From UBA6927 sp022447855 (GTDB taxonomy: Bacteria > Chloroflexota > Dehalococcoidia > Lucifugimonadales > UBA6927), in NCBI GenBank assembly GCA_022447855.1, contig JAKUTX010000002.1:1-64000 (forward strand): 64,000 nucleotides of DNA, read 5' to 3'. The notes under the pieces are model-generated. The model was not told where the DNA came from and did not search any database. It worked only from the letters and a program-made list of their open reading frames with translations. Each line of letters begins with the position of its first letter. The first letter of the stretch is position 1. A program made the translations under genes and the position numbers. Positions 8,223-16,599 of this stretch are shown here, in pieces.

Positions 8223-9254
8223 ATGTCACAAAAAAAATTGCCACTATTACCAACTACTGTAATTGGAAGCCACTCAATGCCTGGATGGTTTTGGACAGCA
8301 ATTGAAGAAATTGAAAAGGGAAACTACGGATTAACAGACATTAGTGAAACATATGATGACGCCGTTAATGCCGCGATTTTAGATCAGGAAAGAGCTGGAA
8401 TAGATATTGTTTCAGACGGAGAAATGCGTAGATGGTATTTCGTTCAAAGCTTCACTAAGAGAATGAAGGGAATTGTACGTGATCCTGAACTGAGAAAGAC
8501 TGGCCTTTATGGCTATGATTCACCTCCTAGGTACCACGCAGAAGACTACATTACTGTACCCAATGGATTAGGAATCGTGGATGAATTTAAGTATGCAAAT
8601 GAAAACACGGAAAGACCAATTAAGGCTACGTGCCCAGGCCCTCTCACTATGACAATGCATATTCGGCCAGAACCAGCCTACAAAGACAGAATGGAAATGG
8701 CTTTCGAATTTGCTACCTCTATTAATTTAGAACTACGTGCATTAGCCGACGCAGGAGCAAATTATATTCAAATAGACGAACCATCATTTGCCATTATCCC
8801 CGGACAGATGGATCAATGGGTTAACTTGTACAACAAATGTGTTGAAGGAGTTGATGCCAAACATGCACTGCATGTATGTTTTGGAAACCTAACAAGTCGA
8901 CCTAGAGGTAAAAGACAGTACAAGTGGATGTTCCCAGATATATTGGACACTAATTCAGATCAAATCGTGATGGAATTTGCAAACAGAGAAATGATAGAAA
9001 GTGACCTTTGGGCTGAATGTGGAGATGAAAGGGAGCTAGGTATTGGTGTTGTAGATATCAAATCATTTTATGTAGAAACTCCTGAAGATGTAGCAGAGAG
9101 AATTCGTCTAATATTAAAATCCGGAGTAAATCCTGAAAAAATTACAGTTAGTCCGGATTGCGGGTTTTTTCAATTGCCCAGATGGTTATGTCAATTAAAA
9201 CTGAAATCTCTGGTAAAAGGCACGGCTATCGTTCGTCATGAACTAACAGGATAA
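8223..9254 (+). CDS. MetE C-terminal-domain methyltransferase (cobalamin-independent type)
   Basis: A 343-residue stand-alone version of the catalytic C-terminal domain of cobalamin-independent methionine synthase, lacking the MetE N-terminal domain. The four zinc ligands of the family can be placed: His217 and Cys219 (LHVC), Glu251 (MEFANRE) and Cys313 (SPDCGF). The IDEPS motif (184-188) is also present. The start at 8223 has GGAG nine bases upstream; an in-frame TTG at 8208 does not. The UROD/MetE superfamily moves methyl groups between thiols and other carriers. Being next to an acyl-CoA ligase, four bases upstream, it may serve a catabolic demethylation rather than methionine synthesis; that is inference. 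Confidence 0.82.
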   Translation: MSQKKLPLLPTTVIGSHSMPGWFWTAIEEIEKGNYGLTDISETYDDAVNAAILDQERAGIDIVSDGEMRRWYFVQSFTKRMKGIVRDPELRKTGLYGYDSPPRYHAEDYITVPNGLGIVDEFKYANENTERPIKATCPGPLTMTMHIRPEPAYKDRMEMAFEFATSINLELRALADAGANYIQIDEPSFAIIPGQMDQWVNLYNKCVEGVDAKHALHVCFGNLTSRPRGKRQYKWMFPDILDTNSDQIVMEFANREMIESDLWAECGDERELGIGVVDIKSFYVETPEDVAERIRLILKSGVNPEKITVSPDCGFFQLPRWLCQLKLKSLVKGTAIVRHELTG

Positions 9255-9258
9255 ATTT

Positions 9259-10875
9259 ATGTCGAATCAATATCAGATAGGTAATTACGAAGAAACTTAT
9301 AAATCATTTACCCTCAATGTTCCAGATCGATACAACTGGACTTATGAAGTGTTCGATAAATGGGCAAATGACCGACAAAAAATTGCCATGTATTGGGTAA
9401 ATGACCAAAACAATCTTAGAAAAATTACTTTTTCAGATTTTAGCGACCGTTCTAAAAAAGTTGCAAACCTATTAGTAGGTTTAGGTCTCTCAGAAGGTGA
9501 CCGTGTTTTCACTATGTTACCGAGATTGGTTGAATGGTGGGAAATAATGCTAGGATGCATTAGAGCTAATATTGTATCTGTACCAGGAACCACGTTACTA
9601 ACACCCAAAGACCTTGCCTATCGCATCAATATAGCAGATATCAAAGTAGCATTTACAGACTCCGAAAATTTCGAGAAATTAGAATCAATCCAAAAAGATT
9701 GCCCTAGTTTGGAAAAAATTATCGTTATAGGCGGAAATGAAGGATTTGGAGAATATGAAGATTTGATGCTTAAATCATCTACTGTCTTTAAAAACCCCCA
9801 AAACCCTTCATCAGACCCATTAATGCTCTATTTCACCTCAGGAACAACTGGGCATCCCAAAATGGTACTTAATACACACTCTTCCTATCCAATTGGTCAT
9901 TATATTACTGGTCGCTATTGGCTGGATAACCGTCCTACAGATGTTCATTGGACGTTATCAGATACAGGTTGGGCACAAGCAGCGTGGACCTGTTTTTTTG
10001 CCCCATGGAATATGGGTGCAGCAATATTCATAGCTGACCATAGAGGAAGGTTTGATCCAGAACTCACGCTTAAAATGTTTGTTGATCATCCCATAAGTAC
10101 TTTTTTTGCTCCACCCACAGCTTATAGAATGATGGTTCAGGAAAATTTATCTAAAATCCATCCTCAGTCATTGAGGCATTGTGTAGGAGCAGGAGAAGCT
10201 GTAACACCAGAACTTATCCAAGTTTGGAAATCAGATATGGGTCAGCAAATTTGGGAAGGTTACGGACAAACAGAAACTGTTCTATGTACTGCAACATTTC
10301 CTGGAATGAAATATAAGCCTGGATCAATGGGTGTTGTAGCCCCTGGCTTTAATATGGGAATTTTAGATTCCTATGGAAATGAAATTATAGATGGTTCTGA
10401 GGGAGATCTTGCGATTAAATTGAGTCCTGAAAAACCCGTAGGTGTTTTTAAAGAATACTGGAGAAATCCTGAAGCAAATTTGGAATCATTCAAAGGTGAT
10501 TGGTATTACACTGGTGATCGAGCCAGCCGAGATGAAGATGGATATTATTGGTTCGTTGGTAGAGCAGATGATGTGATAATTAGTGCCTCTTACAGAATAG
10601 GACCATTCGAAGTTGAGTCAGCTCTAGCTGAACACCCATCAGTGGTAGAAAGTGCTGTTATAGGAATCCCAGACAAAGTCAGAGGCCAGATCGTGAAAGC
10701 ATTCATCGTACTGGCTGAAGGTTTCGAGCCTTCAGACGTACTGATTAAAGAAATCCAGACTCATGTAAGAACCACAACAGCTCCATATAAATATCCTAGA
10801 TTAATAGAATTTGTAGAAGAATTACCAAAAACAATTAGCGGAAAAATAAAAAGAGCTGAATTAAGAAATCAATAA
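9259..10875 (+). CDS. AMP-forming acyl-CoA synthetase
   Basis: A 538-residue member of the adenylate-forming family. Seen: the phosphate-binding loop YFTSGTTGHPK near residue 195, the GYGQTET motif, the YYTGDRASRDEDGYYWF hinge-region motif, the RADDVIISASYRIGP stretch and the C-terminal catalytic lysine Lys529 (ISGKIKR). It is closest in feel to medium-chain or acetyl/propionyl-CoA ligases (ACSM type). It activates a carboxylic acid to its acyl-CoA via an acyl-adenylate. The gene starts four bases after the methyltransferase stop with AGGA upstream, so the two are co-transcribed and probably act in one pathway. Confidence 0.9.
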   Translation: MSNQYQIGNYEETYKSFTLNVPDRYNWTYEVFDKWANDRQKIAMYWVNDQNNLRKITFSDFSDRSKKVANLLVGLGLSEGDRVFTMLPRLVEWWEIMLGCIRANIVSVPGTTLLTPKDLAYRINIADIKVAFTDSENFEKLESIQKDCPSLEKIIVIGGNEGFGEYEDLMLKSSTVFKNPQNPSSDPLMLYFTSGTTGHPKMVLNTHSSYPIGHYITGRYWLDNRPTDVHWTLSDTGWAQAAWTCFFAPWNMGAAIFIADHRGRFDPELTLKMFVDHPISTFFAPPTAYRMMVQENLSKIHPQSLRHCVGAGEAVTPELIQVWKSDMGQQIWEGYGQTETVLCTATFPGMKYKPGSMGVVAPGFNMGILDSYGNEIIDGSEGDLAIKLSPEKPVGVFKEYWRNPEANLESFKGDWYYTGDRASRDEDGYYWFVGRADDVIISASYRIGPFEVESALAEHPSVVESAVIGIPDKVRGQIVKAFIVLAEGFEPSDVLIKEIQTHVRTTTAPYKYPRLIEFVEELPKTISGKIKRAELRNQ

Positions 10876-10880
10876 GAATC

Positions 10881-11705
10881 CTAGAGATCCCTCCATTTCA
10901 TCTTCCAGACACCTAAAATTAATCCTATAGCACCTATAACTCCTAGTACAATCATTTCAATTACTACATCATTATTCCCGGATAACGCCTTGTTTAATGC
11001 ATCTGCTGCATATCTTACCGGAGAAATATATCCTACATACCGTAATGCAATTGGCGCCTGATCCATTGAAAAGAAAACTGGTGAAATCATCACCATTACA
11101 ATACTGAACATACTAGTGATTACCCCTCCAACTTCCTCAGAAGGAGCAAAGCTCGACATAAATATTCCCATTCCACTCATAGCTGTAATTAACATTGCCA
11201 ATATTGGCAATAAACTCCAGGTAATTTTGAAATCAATATCTATTAAAGTTGCTACCAACAAAAGAATTACCAATGTCATTAAGGCTTGAACAAATGTATA
11301 AGCAATCATTCCAGTGGCGTACGAAAATTTAGATACAGGCATAGTTACAATTAAATTCAGTCTTCCTTGGAATCGATCGCTTATCATGTTCATAGATACA
11401 GCATTAACTGCCTGAAGCGTCAATCCGAAAACTAGAGCTCCGACCATTATTCTTCTGAGTGACTCAGGATCAGAATTTGATAGTCCTCTTGCGAAAAAAA
11501 ATGTGGACATAGGAAATACTAGTGATCCTAACAAGTGCCAATGAATAGCCTGCTTCATTGCAAATAATCTGAGCTCGAGAATTGTGGCAGCATCACGAAC
11601 AAATTTCAAACGTCCAGAAATTATTGAGATCTCCGGATTAACACCTGCAAGTTCATTCAATACTCTAGCATGATCAGTTTTGGTTTTTTGTTTAAAAATC
11701 CGCAT
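10881..11705 (-). CDS. ABC-2-type transporter permease
   Basis: A 274-residue integral membrane protein with about six hydrophobic segments after a roughly 45-residue cytoplasmic N-terminal region. The pattern, including a GRLNLIVTMPVSKFSYATGM segment between the second and third helices, is that of ABC-2 exporters (drug, antibiotic or polysaccharide efflux). It ends five bases from the convergent acyl-CoA ligase gene. The matching ATPase gene is divergent, 87 bases away, so one bidirectional promoter region probably serves both. Cargo is unknown. Confidence 0.85.
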   Translation of the reverse strand: MRIFKQKTKTDHARVLNELAGVNPEISIISGRLKFVRDAATILELRLFAMKQAIHWHLLGSLVFPMSTFFFARGLSNSDPESLRRIMVGALVFGLTLQAVNAVSMNMISDRFQGRLNLIVTMPVSKFSYATGMIAYTFVQALMTLVILLLVATLIDIDFKITWSLLPILAMLITAMSGMGIFMSSFAPSEEVGGVITSMFSIVMVMISPVFFSMDQAPIALRYVGYISPVRYAADALNKALSGNNDVVIEMIVLGVIGAIGLILGVWKMKWRDL

Positions 11706-11792
11706 ATCAGACGAGGGGAATGGTTTGAGAAAAAATCTTTCTTTATGTTATATGATACATATAAATATCCATAAAATCTAACAGGCGTTCAA

Positions 11793-12683
11793 ATGGAAAT
11801 TAACAAAAACTACACATCGCCTATCGTGGTGCATGATTTATATAAAAAATATAAAAAAGGGAATGTGTTAGCAAATAATAATATTTCATTGCAAGTCAAT
11901 CAGGGAGAAATTCTTGGCCTGCTTGGAGCCAATGGAGCAGGTAAAACTACACTAGTCAGACAAATAACTACAGAGGTGATACCCACCTCTGGTAGCATTA
12001 AAGTTTTTGGAATTGATGTAGTTAAAAACCCTACAGAAGCTAAATCTCTAATGGGTATTCTGCCCCAAGAGCAAAAACCATATGACAGGTATACTGTTTA
12101 TCATTTGATGAGAATTTTCGGGAAAATGAGAGGGCTTTCATCTGCAGATGCAAAATTCCGTGCGGATGAACTCACTGATTATCTATATTTAAGTGAATAC
12201 CGAAATACTCTCGTTTCAAACTTGTCAGGCGGACTAAGAAGACGTTTACTTATAGGTATTGCTTCTTTAGCAAAACCCAAACTATTCCTTCTAGACGAGC
12301 CTACTACCGCATTAGACCCAAAATCACGGCGTGACGTTTGGAACATTTTAAAAGACTATAAAAACCAAGGCTCCACTCTGGTACTAACTACCCACTACAT
12401 GGAAGAGGCTGAAGCACTATGTGACCGAGTAGGCATTATGCGAAATGGAAAACTTTTTGCAATCGATACAGTGCAAAATCTAAAAACCAGACTAGGGTAC
12501 AAATATAAATTGTCTTATCGAGTCAATTCTACAGAAAACATCGAAAAAACAATATACGGAGCAGAAGACTCAGAACTCCTCTACAAAATCCGCAACATGA
12601 ATGTTTCAAATTATGCGGTTTCTGAAACAACACTTGAAGACGTATACTTGGCAATTACTGACAGTCTTTTGAATCCTGAATGA
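11793..12683 (+). CDS. ABC transporter ATP-binding protein (ABC-2 exporter partner)
   Basis: A 296-residue nucleotide-binding subunit. Walker A is GANGAGKT (45-52), the ABC signature is LSGGLRRR (144-151), Walker B is LFLLDEPT (164-171), and the H-loop histidine lies in LTTHYMEEAE. A C-terminal extension of about 80 residues follows, typical of ATPases that partner ABC-2 permeases such as the divergently encoded gene next door. The pair would form an exporter with the ATPase in the cytoplasm. Drug-resistance (NodI/DrrA-like) annotation is common for such proteins, but no substrate can be assigned. Confidence 0.92.
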   Translation: MEINKNYTSPIVVHDLYKKYKKGNVLANNNISLQVNQGEILGLLGANGAGKTTLVRQITTEVIPTSGSIKVFGIDVVKNPTEAKSLMGILPQEQKPYDRYTVYHLMRIFGKMRGLSSADAKFRADELTDYLYLSEYRNTLVSNLSGGLRRRLLIGIASLAKPKLFLLDEPTTALDPKSRRDVWNILKDYKNQGSTLVLTTHYMEEAEALCDRVGIMRNGKLFAIDTVQNLKTRLGYKYKLSYRVNSTENIEKTIYGAEDSELLYKIRNMNVSNYAVSETTLEDVYLAITDSLLNPE

Positions 12684-12716
12684 TCTAGAATAATTATAAT
12701 GAGATGAGTGATTACC

Positions 12717-12745
12717 TTGACAATTAAATATTTCAAGAATAAAAT
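12717..12745 (+). promoter_or_regulatory. Consensus promoter of the cysH leader
   Basis: Perfect -35 TTGACA (12717-12722), 17-base spacer, and -10 TAAAAT (12740-12745). Transcription should start near 12752, about 170 bases before the cysH start codon. Confidence 0.7.
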
Positions 12746-12751
12746 TCCGTA

Positions 12752-12922
12752 GTAATGAATTTAAACGACATAAACATAGTAAATTGCTTGTGTAGGTGTT
12801 CCTGTACGTGTACGTACAGGGAGGCAAGCACCTTGTAATTTTCTTGGTTTAAAACCTTAAAGAAGTTCGCTGGCCCCCTGCTTAAAATCAGGGGTTTTTT
12901 ATTGCCAAAATTTAGGTGGAAA
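12752..12922 (+). ncRNA. Structured 5' leader of the sulfate-activation operon (riboswitch/attenuator candidate)
   Basis: The leader of about 170 bases contains a perfect 8-bp hairpin (12801-12808 with 12813-12820, TGTA loop). Two possible outer helices compete for the same downstream bases: TGCTTG 12785-12790 with CAAGCA 12825-12830, or AGGTG 12794-12798 with CACCT 12829-12833. An intrinsic terminator follows just before the gene. Mutually exclusive helices ahead of a terminator are the layout of a transcription-attenuating RNA. I could not match it to the S-box (SAM-I) consensus or another class that I can recognise by eye. The downstream genes suggest a sulfur metabolite as signal; this is inference. 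Confidence 0.5.
12875..12900 (+). terminator. Intrinsic terminator inside the cysH leader
   Basis: A 6-bp stem (CCCCTG 12875-12880 and CAGGGG 12889-12894) with an 8-base loop is followed at once by six T (12895-12900). It lies 22 bases before the cysH start codon and downstream of a strong promoter, so it probably acts as a regulated attenuator. Confidence 0.8.
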
Positions 12923-13693
12923 ATGCTCAAACAGAAATTTGAAGATAACATCAAAAATCTATCTTTAGATAAAGTAGATCCTAAGGAATTTAGTACTCAA
13001 TTCGAGTCTTTAGACGCTAGCGGAGTCTTGGAATGGGCTATAAACGCCTTCCCTGAAAAACTTGGTATTTGTACTAGTTTCCAATCAGAAGGACTAGTAA
13101 TTCTAGATTTGGCAAGTAAGATCTCAAAAAATCTTCGCGTTTTCACAATTGATACAGGAAGACTCCCTCAAGAAACGCTTAACCTTATCGACCGTATCCG
13201 CGCGAAATATCAAATCCCCATTGAGGTCTACTTTCCTGATTCAAATGAATTGACCGAAATGACCACTGAACACGGTGTCAATCCATTCTACAATAGCGTC
13301 TCTCTCAGATTGCTTTGCTGCAATATCAGAAAAGTAAATCCGTTAAATAAAGCTTTAAAAGAATATGATGCCTGGGTTACTGGACTACGTCGTTCTCAAG
13401 GAGAAACACGCAATAAAACTGCCAAAGTGGAAATTGATTCGGCTCATGGCAATATAGTTAAAATCAACCCACTCGCCAATTGGTCATACGATCAGGTATG
13501 GGATTATATTCATACTAACAACGTTCCGTACAATGAATTATACGACCAAGGATATACTTCAATCGGATGCGCACCTTGCACTCGTCCAGTCGAATCAGGC
13601 GAAGACATACGTGCTGGCAGGTGGTGGTGGGAATCTGGAATGCCAAAAGAATGTGGAATTCACCTAGGCTCTGCCTGGGCACGAAATAGCTAA
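12923..13693 (+). CDS. cysH: Assimilatory adenylyl-sulfate reductase, iron-sulfur type
   Basis: A 256-residue reductase that turns adenylyl sulfate (APS) into sulfite and AMP. The paired cysteines Cys132-Cys133 and the Cys216-x-x-Cys219 pair are the ligands of the [4Fe-4S] cluster that marks APS-type enzymes and is absent from PAPS-only CysH. The catalytic cysteine is Cys244 in the C-terminal ECGIH motif. SFQSEG (52-57) and the IDTGR segment (76-80) form the nucleotide site. The ATG at 12923 follows AGGTGG; an in-frame TTG at 12902 lies inside the terminator tail. It is the first gene of an operon with the sat-cysC fusion, behind a structured leader. Confidence 0.93.
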   Translation: MLKQKFEDNIKNLSLDKVDPKEFSTQFESLDASGVLEWAINAFPEKLGICTSFQSEGLVILDLASKISKNLRVFTIDTGRLPQETLNLIDRIRAKYQIPIEVYFPDSNELTEMTTEHGVNPFYNSVSLRLLCCNIRKVNPLNKALKEYDAWVTGLRRSQGETRNKTAKVEIDSAHGNIVKINPLANWSYDQVWDYIHTNNVPYNELYDQGYTSIGCAPCTRPVESGEDIRAGRWWWESGMPKECGIHLGSAWARNS

Positions 13694-13710
13694 CAATAAT
13701 GGGAGAAAAA

Positions 13711-15447
13711 ATGCCGTCTAATAACAAAACTGAAGTTCAATCAAAATTAATTACCCCCTATGGAGGGTCTTTAGTAGATCTTTTGGTAAAAGGGGAAGAA
13801 AAAGACTCTCTTGTAAGTCATGCGAATACACTCCAATCTATTCAAATTTCTGAAAGATCATTATGCGATTTGGAGTTACTTGCTACAGGAGGATTTTCAC
13901 CATTAGATGGATTTATGAATCAATCAGATTATGAGTCCGTACTAAATAACATGCGTCTATCGAACGGAAATATTTTCCCAATACCGATCACTCTTCCAGT
14001 AAACAAGGATGATGTGGAAGTTGATTCTGAGTTAGCACTAAGGGACGCCCAAAATCGATTAATTGCGACAATTAATGTGGAAGAAATCTACGAATGGGAT
14101 CTAAAAGAAGTTTCCCAAAAAGTTTTTGGAACATTAGACACTCGTCATCCGATGGTCGCAGAAATGGAAAGTTGGGGGAAATATAATATATCTGGAGAAT
14201 TAAAAGTTGTTGATCTTCCCAGCAGAATAGATTTTAAGAACTTGCGGTTAACCCCCGCTCAAACAAGAGATGAATTAGAAAATCTTGGACACTCCAATGT
14301 TGTTGCGTTCCAAACACGAAATCCATTACACCGAGTACATGAAGAATTGACGCGTCGTGCAGCTTCTGAAGTCGATGGAACTCTGTTAATCCATCCAGTA
14401 GTTGGACTAACAAAGCCAGGTGATGTAGATCACTTTACTCGAGTCAGAACTTATAGAGCACTTACCGAAAATCATTATGAAAAAGACCGTGTCCTACTTT
14501 CACTTCTACCTCTTGCAATGAGGATGGGTGGACCAAGAGAAGCTCTATGGCACGCTTTAATAAGACGCAACTTTGGCGCAAATCATTTCATTGTTGGAAG
14601 AGATCACGCCGGTCCAGGAAATGATTCCTCTGGCAATCCATTTTATGGTCCATATGACGCACAAGATTTGGTAGAGCAATACAGCGAAGAATTAGGTGTC
14701 TCTCTTGTACAATTCAGCGAATTGGCTTACCTAAAAGACGAAGATCGCTATGAAGAAGTGGCAAAAATACCCGAAGGGGCAGAAACTTTGTTCATTTCAG
14801 GAACTCAAGTACGAGAAGATTACCTTCAGAAGGGAATACCTTTGCCAGAATGGTTCACTAGGCCTGAAGTTGCAAAAATAATGGCCGAGACTTATCCCCC
14901 AAAGCATGAACAGGGTATATGTATTTGGTTCACTGGTTTAAGTGGGGCAGGAAAATCTGCTACAGCAGACATTCTCACAACAATGCTTATGGAATATGGT
15001 CGTCGAACTTCAATACTAGATGGTGATGTAGTCAGAACACACCTTTCCAAAGGCTTGGGATTTTCTAAGGAAGATCGAGATACGAATATTCTGAGAATCG
15101 GATATGTTGCTTCTCAAATTGTTTCACATGGCGGTTTAGCAATTTGTGCTGCCATCAGTCCCTATCAATCAACTCGGGACGCTGTACGAAACATGGTCGG
15201 CACCTCACAATTTATTGAAGTTTTTGTTGACACTCCATTGAATATTTGTGAAGCTCGAGACGCCAAAGGAATGTATGCTAAAGCAAGAAGAGGCGAAATA
15301 ACTGGATTTACAGGAATTGACGATCCTTACGAGTCTCCCAACGACCCAGAAATCAAATTAAACACTGAGGATTTCAGTGCTATTCAAAATGCTCAACAAA
15401 TTATTGACTATTTAATTTCTGAGGGGTTCATTTTAAAACTTGATTAA
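13711..15447 (+). CDS. Bifunctional sulfate adenylyltransferase / APS kinase
   Basis: A 578-residue fusion. The N-terminal ATP sulfurylase (about 1-395) has the QTRNPLHRVH motif (201-210) and GRDHAGPG (296-303), both ATP-binding signatures. The C-terminal APS kinase (about 400-578) has the P-loop GLSGAGKS (409-416) and the FVDTPLNICEARD and ARRGEITGFTGI segments. It activates sulfate to APS and can phosphorylate APS to PAPS. The start at 13711 has GGGAG upstream; the ATG twelve bases earlier overlaps that site. It follows cysH by 17 bases. Because the adjacent reductase looks APS-specific, the kinase half probably feeds sulfotransferases rather than sulfite production. Confidence 0.93.
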   Translation: MPSNNKTEVQSKLITPYGGSLVDLLVKGEEKDSLVSHANTLQSIQISERSLCDLELLATGGFSPLDGFMNQSDYESVLNNMRLSNGNIFPIPITLPVNKDDVEVDSELALRDAQNRLIATINVEEIYEWDLKEVSQKVFGTLDTRHPMVAEMESWGKYNISGELKVVDLPSRIDFKNLRLTPAQTRDELENLGHSNVVAFQTRNPLHRVHEELTRRAASEVDGTLLIHPVVGLTKPGDVDHFTRVRTYRALTENHYEKDRVLLSLLPLAMRMGGPREALWHALIRRNFGANHFIVGRDHAGPGNDSSGNPFYGPYDAQDLVEQYSEELGVSLVQFSELAYLKDEDRYEEVAKIPEGAETLFISGTQVREDYLQKGIPLPEWFTRPEVAKIMAETYPPKHEQGICIWFTGLSGAGKSATADILTTMLMEYGRRTSILDGDVVRTHLSKGLGFSKEDRDTNILRIGYVASQIVSHGGLAICAAISPYQSTRDAVRNMVGTSQFIEVFVDTPLNICEARDAKGMYAKARRGEITGFTGIDDPYESPNDPEIKLNTEDFSAIQNAQQIIDYLISEGFILKLD

Positions 15448-15493
15448 AAGTTGTTTCTGAAATCCTAAAGTTTTACATGCAAATGGAGAACGT

Positions 15494-16591
15494 ATGAAAA
15501 TTACAAATGTGACCTTCGAGGGATTTAGATGGAACAGACCAACCCCAATTAGAAACGGAAAGCACACCTATGACTTTACAGGCATAGATGTTGTAAATAT
15601 TGAAACCGATAATGGAATCTCTGGTATTGGATTGATTGGAGGGGTACACGAAGGCCCTGAAATTAGTGCAGCGATAGTAAATCATTTTAAGCAATACTTA
15701 ATTGGACAAGATCCCCTGAACAATGAACTTATTTGGGATGCAATGTGGGAACCAAAACTTGTTGGCAGACGAGGTCTTTCTACTCGTGTAATTAGCGGAA
15801 TAGATATTGCACTTTGGGATATTAAAGGGAAGGCAGCAAATATGCCTCTTTATAAATTATTAGGAGGATTCTCTAGTAAAGCTCCCGTGTATATTGCGGG
15901 CGGATATTACGAAGACGGAAAAGGATTAAAAGAGTTAGCAGAAGAAATGGAGACAAGTGTGTCGCTTGGAGCGCGCGCAATTAAAATGAAAATCGGAGGC
16001 GCGCCAATCAATGAAGATGTTGAAAGAGTACGCATAGTCAGAGAAAGTATTGGGCCAAATATAAAATTAATGGTGGATGCCAACTGCGCATACAAACATT
16101 TTGAAGCTATCGAAATTGCTCGAAAGATGGAACCTTATGACGTCTACTGGTTTGAAGAACCTATATTGCCTGACGATTACAAAGGTCACCAAATAATTGG
16201 AGAATCAACCACCATCCCAATCGCTACAGGAGAAAATGAATATACTCGTTATGGCTTTCGAGATTTAATTGAAAATCGTTGTGCGTCAATAATTCAACCA
16301 GATGCATTAATTATGGGCGGAGTAACAGAATTCATGAAAGTTTCGGCATTAGCCCAATCACATGATCTTACAATTGCTCCTCATGGGAATCAGCAAATTC
16401 ACGTTCATTTGGTATGTGCAATACCGAATGGACTAACCGTAGAATATTACAGGAATACCACAGATCCGATGTGGGGCAAGACATACTTAAATACTCTTCA
16501 AGTTGAAGATGGCTTTGTCAGCCCTCCCAATGAGCCTGGATTGGGAATCGAACTCAACTATGAAGCATTGGACCCGCATAGGGTTATATAA
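15494..16591 (+). CDS. Mandelate-racemase-type enolase superfamily enzyme
   Basis: A 365-residue acid-sugar dehydratase or racemase of the enolase superfamily. The active site is complete: Lys164 and Lys166 (KMK), Asp195 with Asn197, Glu221, Glu247, Asp270, His297 and Glu317. These coincide in number with the residues I recall for Pseudomonas putida mandelate racemase, so the barrel is essentially gapless against that template. The KxK plus Asp-His dyad means both faces can do acid/base chemistry, as in mandelate racemase, galactonate and gluconate dehydratases. Start has GGAG upstream. It lies 46 bases downstream of the sulfate-activation genes but is functionally unrelated. Substrate unknown; an aldonic or hydroxy acid is likely. 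Confidence 0.9.
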   Translation: MKITNVTFEGFRWNRPTPIRNGKHTYDFTGIDVVNIETDNGISGIGLIGGVHEGPEISAAIVNHFKQYLIGQDPLNNELIWDAMWEPKLVGRRGLSTRVISGIDIALWDIKGKAANMPLYKLLGGFSSKAPVYIAGGYYEDGKGLKELAEEMETSVSLGARAIKMKIGGAPINEDVERVRIVRESIGPNIKLMVDANCAYKHFEAIEIARKMEPYDVYWFEEPILPDDYKGHQIIGESTTIPIATGENEYTRYGFRDLIENRCASIIQPDALIMGGVTEFMKVSALAQSHDLTIAPHGNQQIHVHLVCAIPNGLTVEYYRNTTDPMWGKTYLNTLQVEDGFVSPPNEPGLGIELNYEALDPHRVI

Positions 16592-16599
16592 CCAAATTA

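Noticed and set aside
12752..12922. S-box (SAM-I) riboswitch upstream of cysH
   Set aside because: The core motifs of that class (AGAG...GGAGGGA...GGCCC...GCAACC) were not found, so the leader is described without a class.
12606..12954. Two overlapping minus-strand frames across the cysH leader
   Set aside because: Their codons run through the promoter, hairpin and terminator seen on the plus strand and the products are not protein-like.
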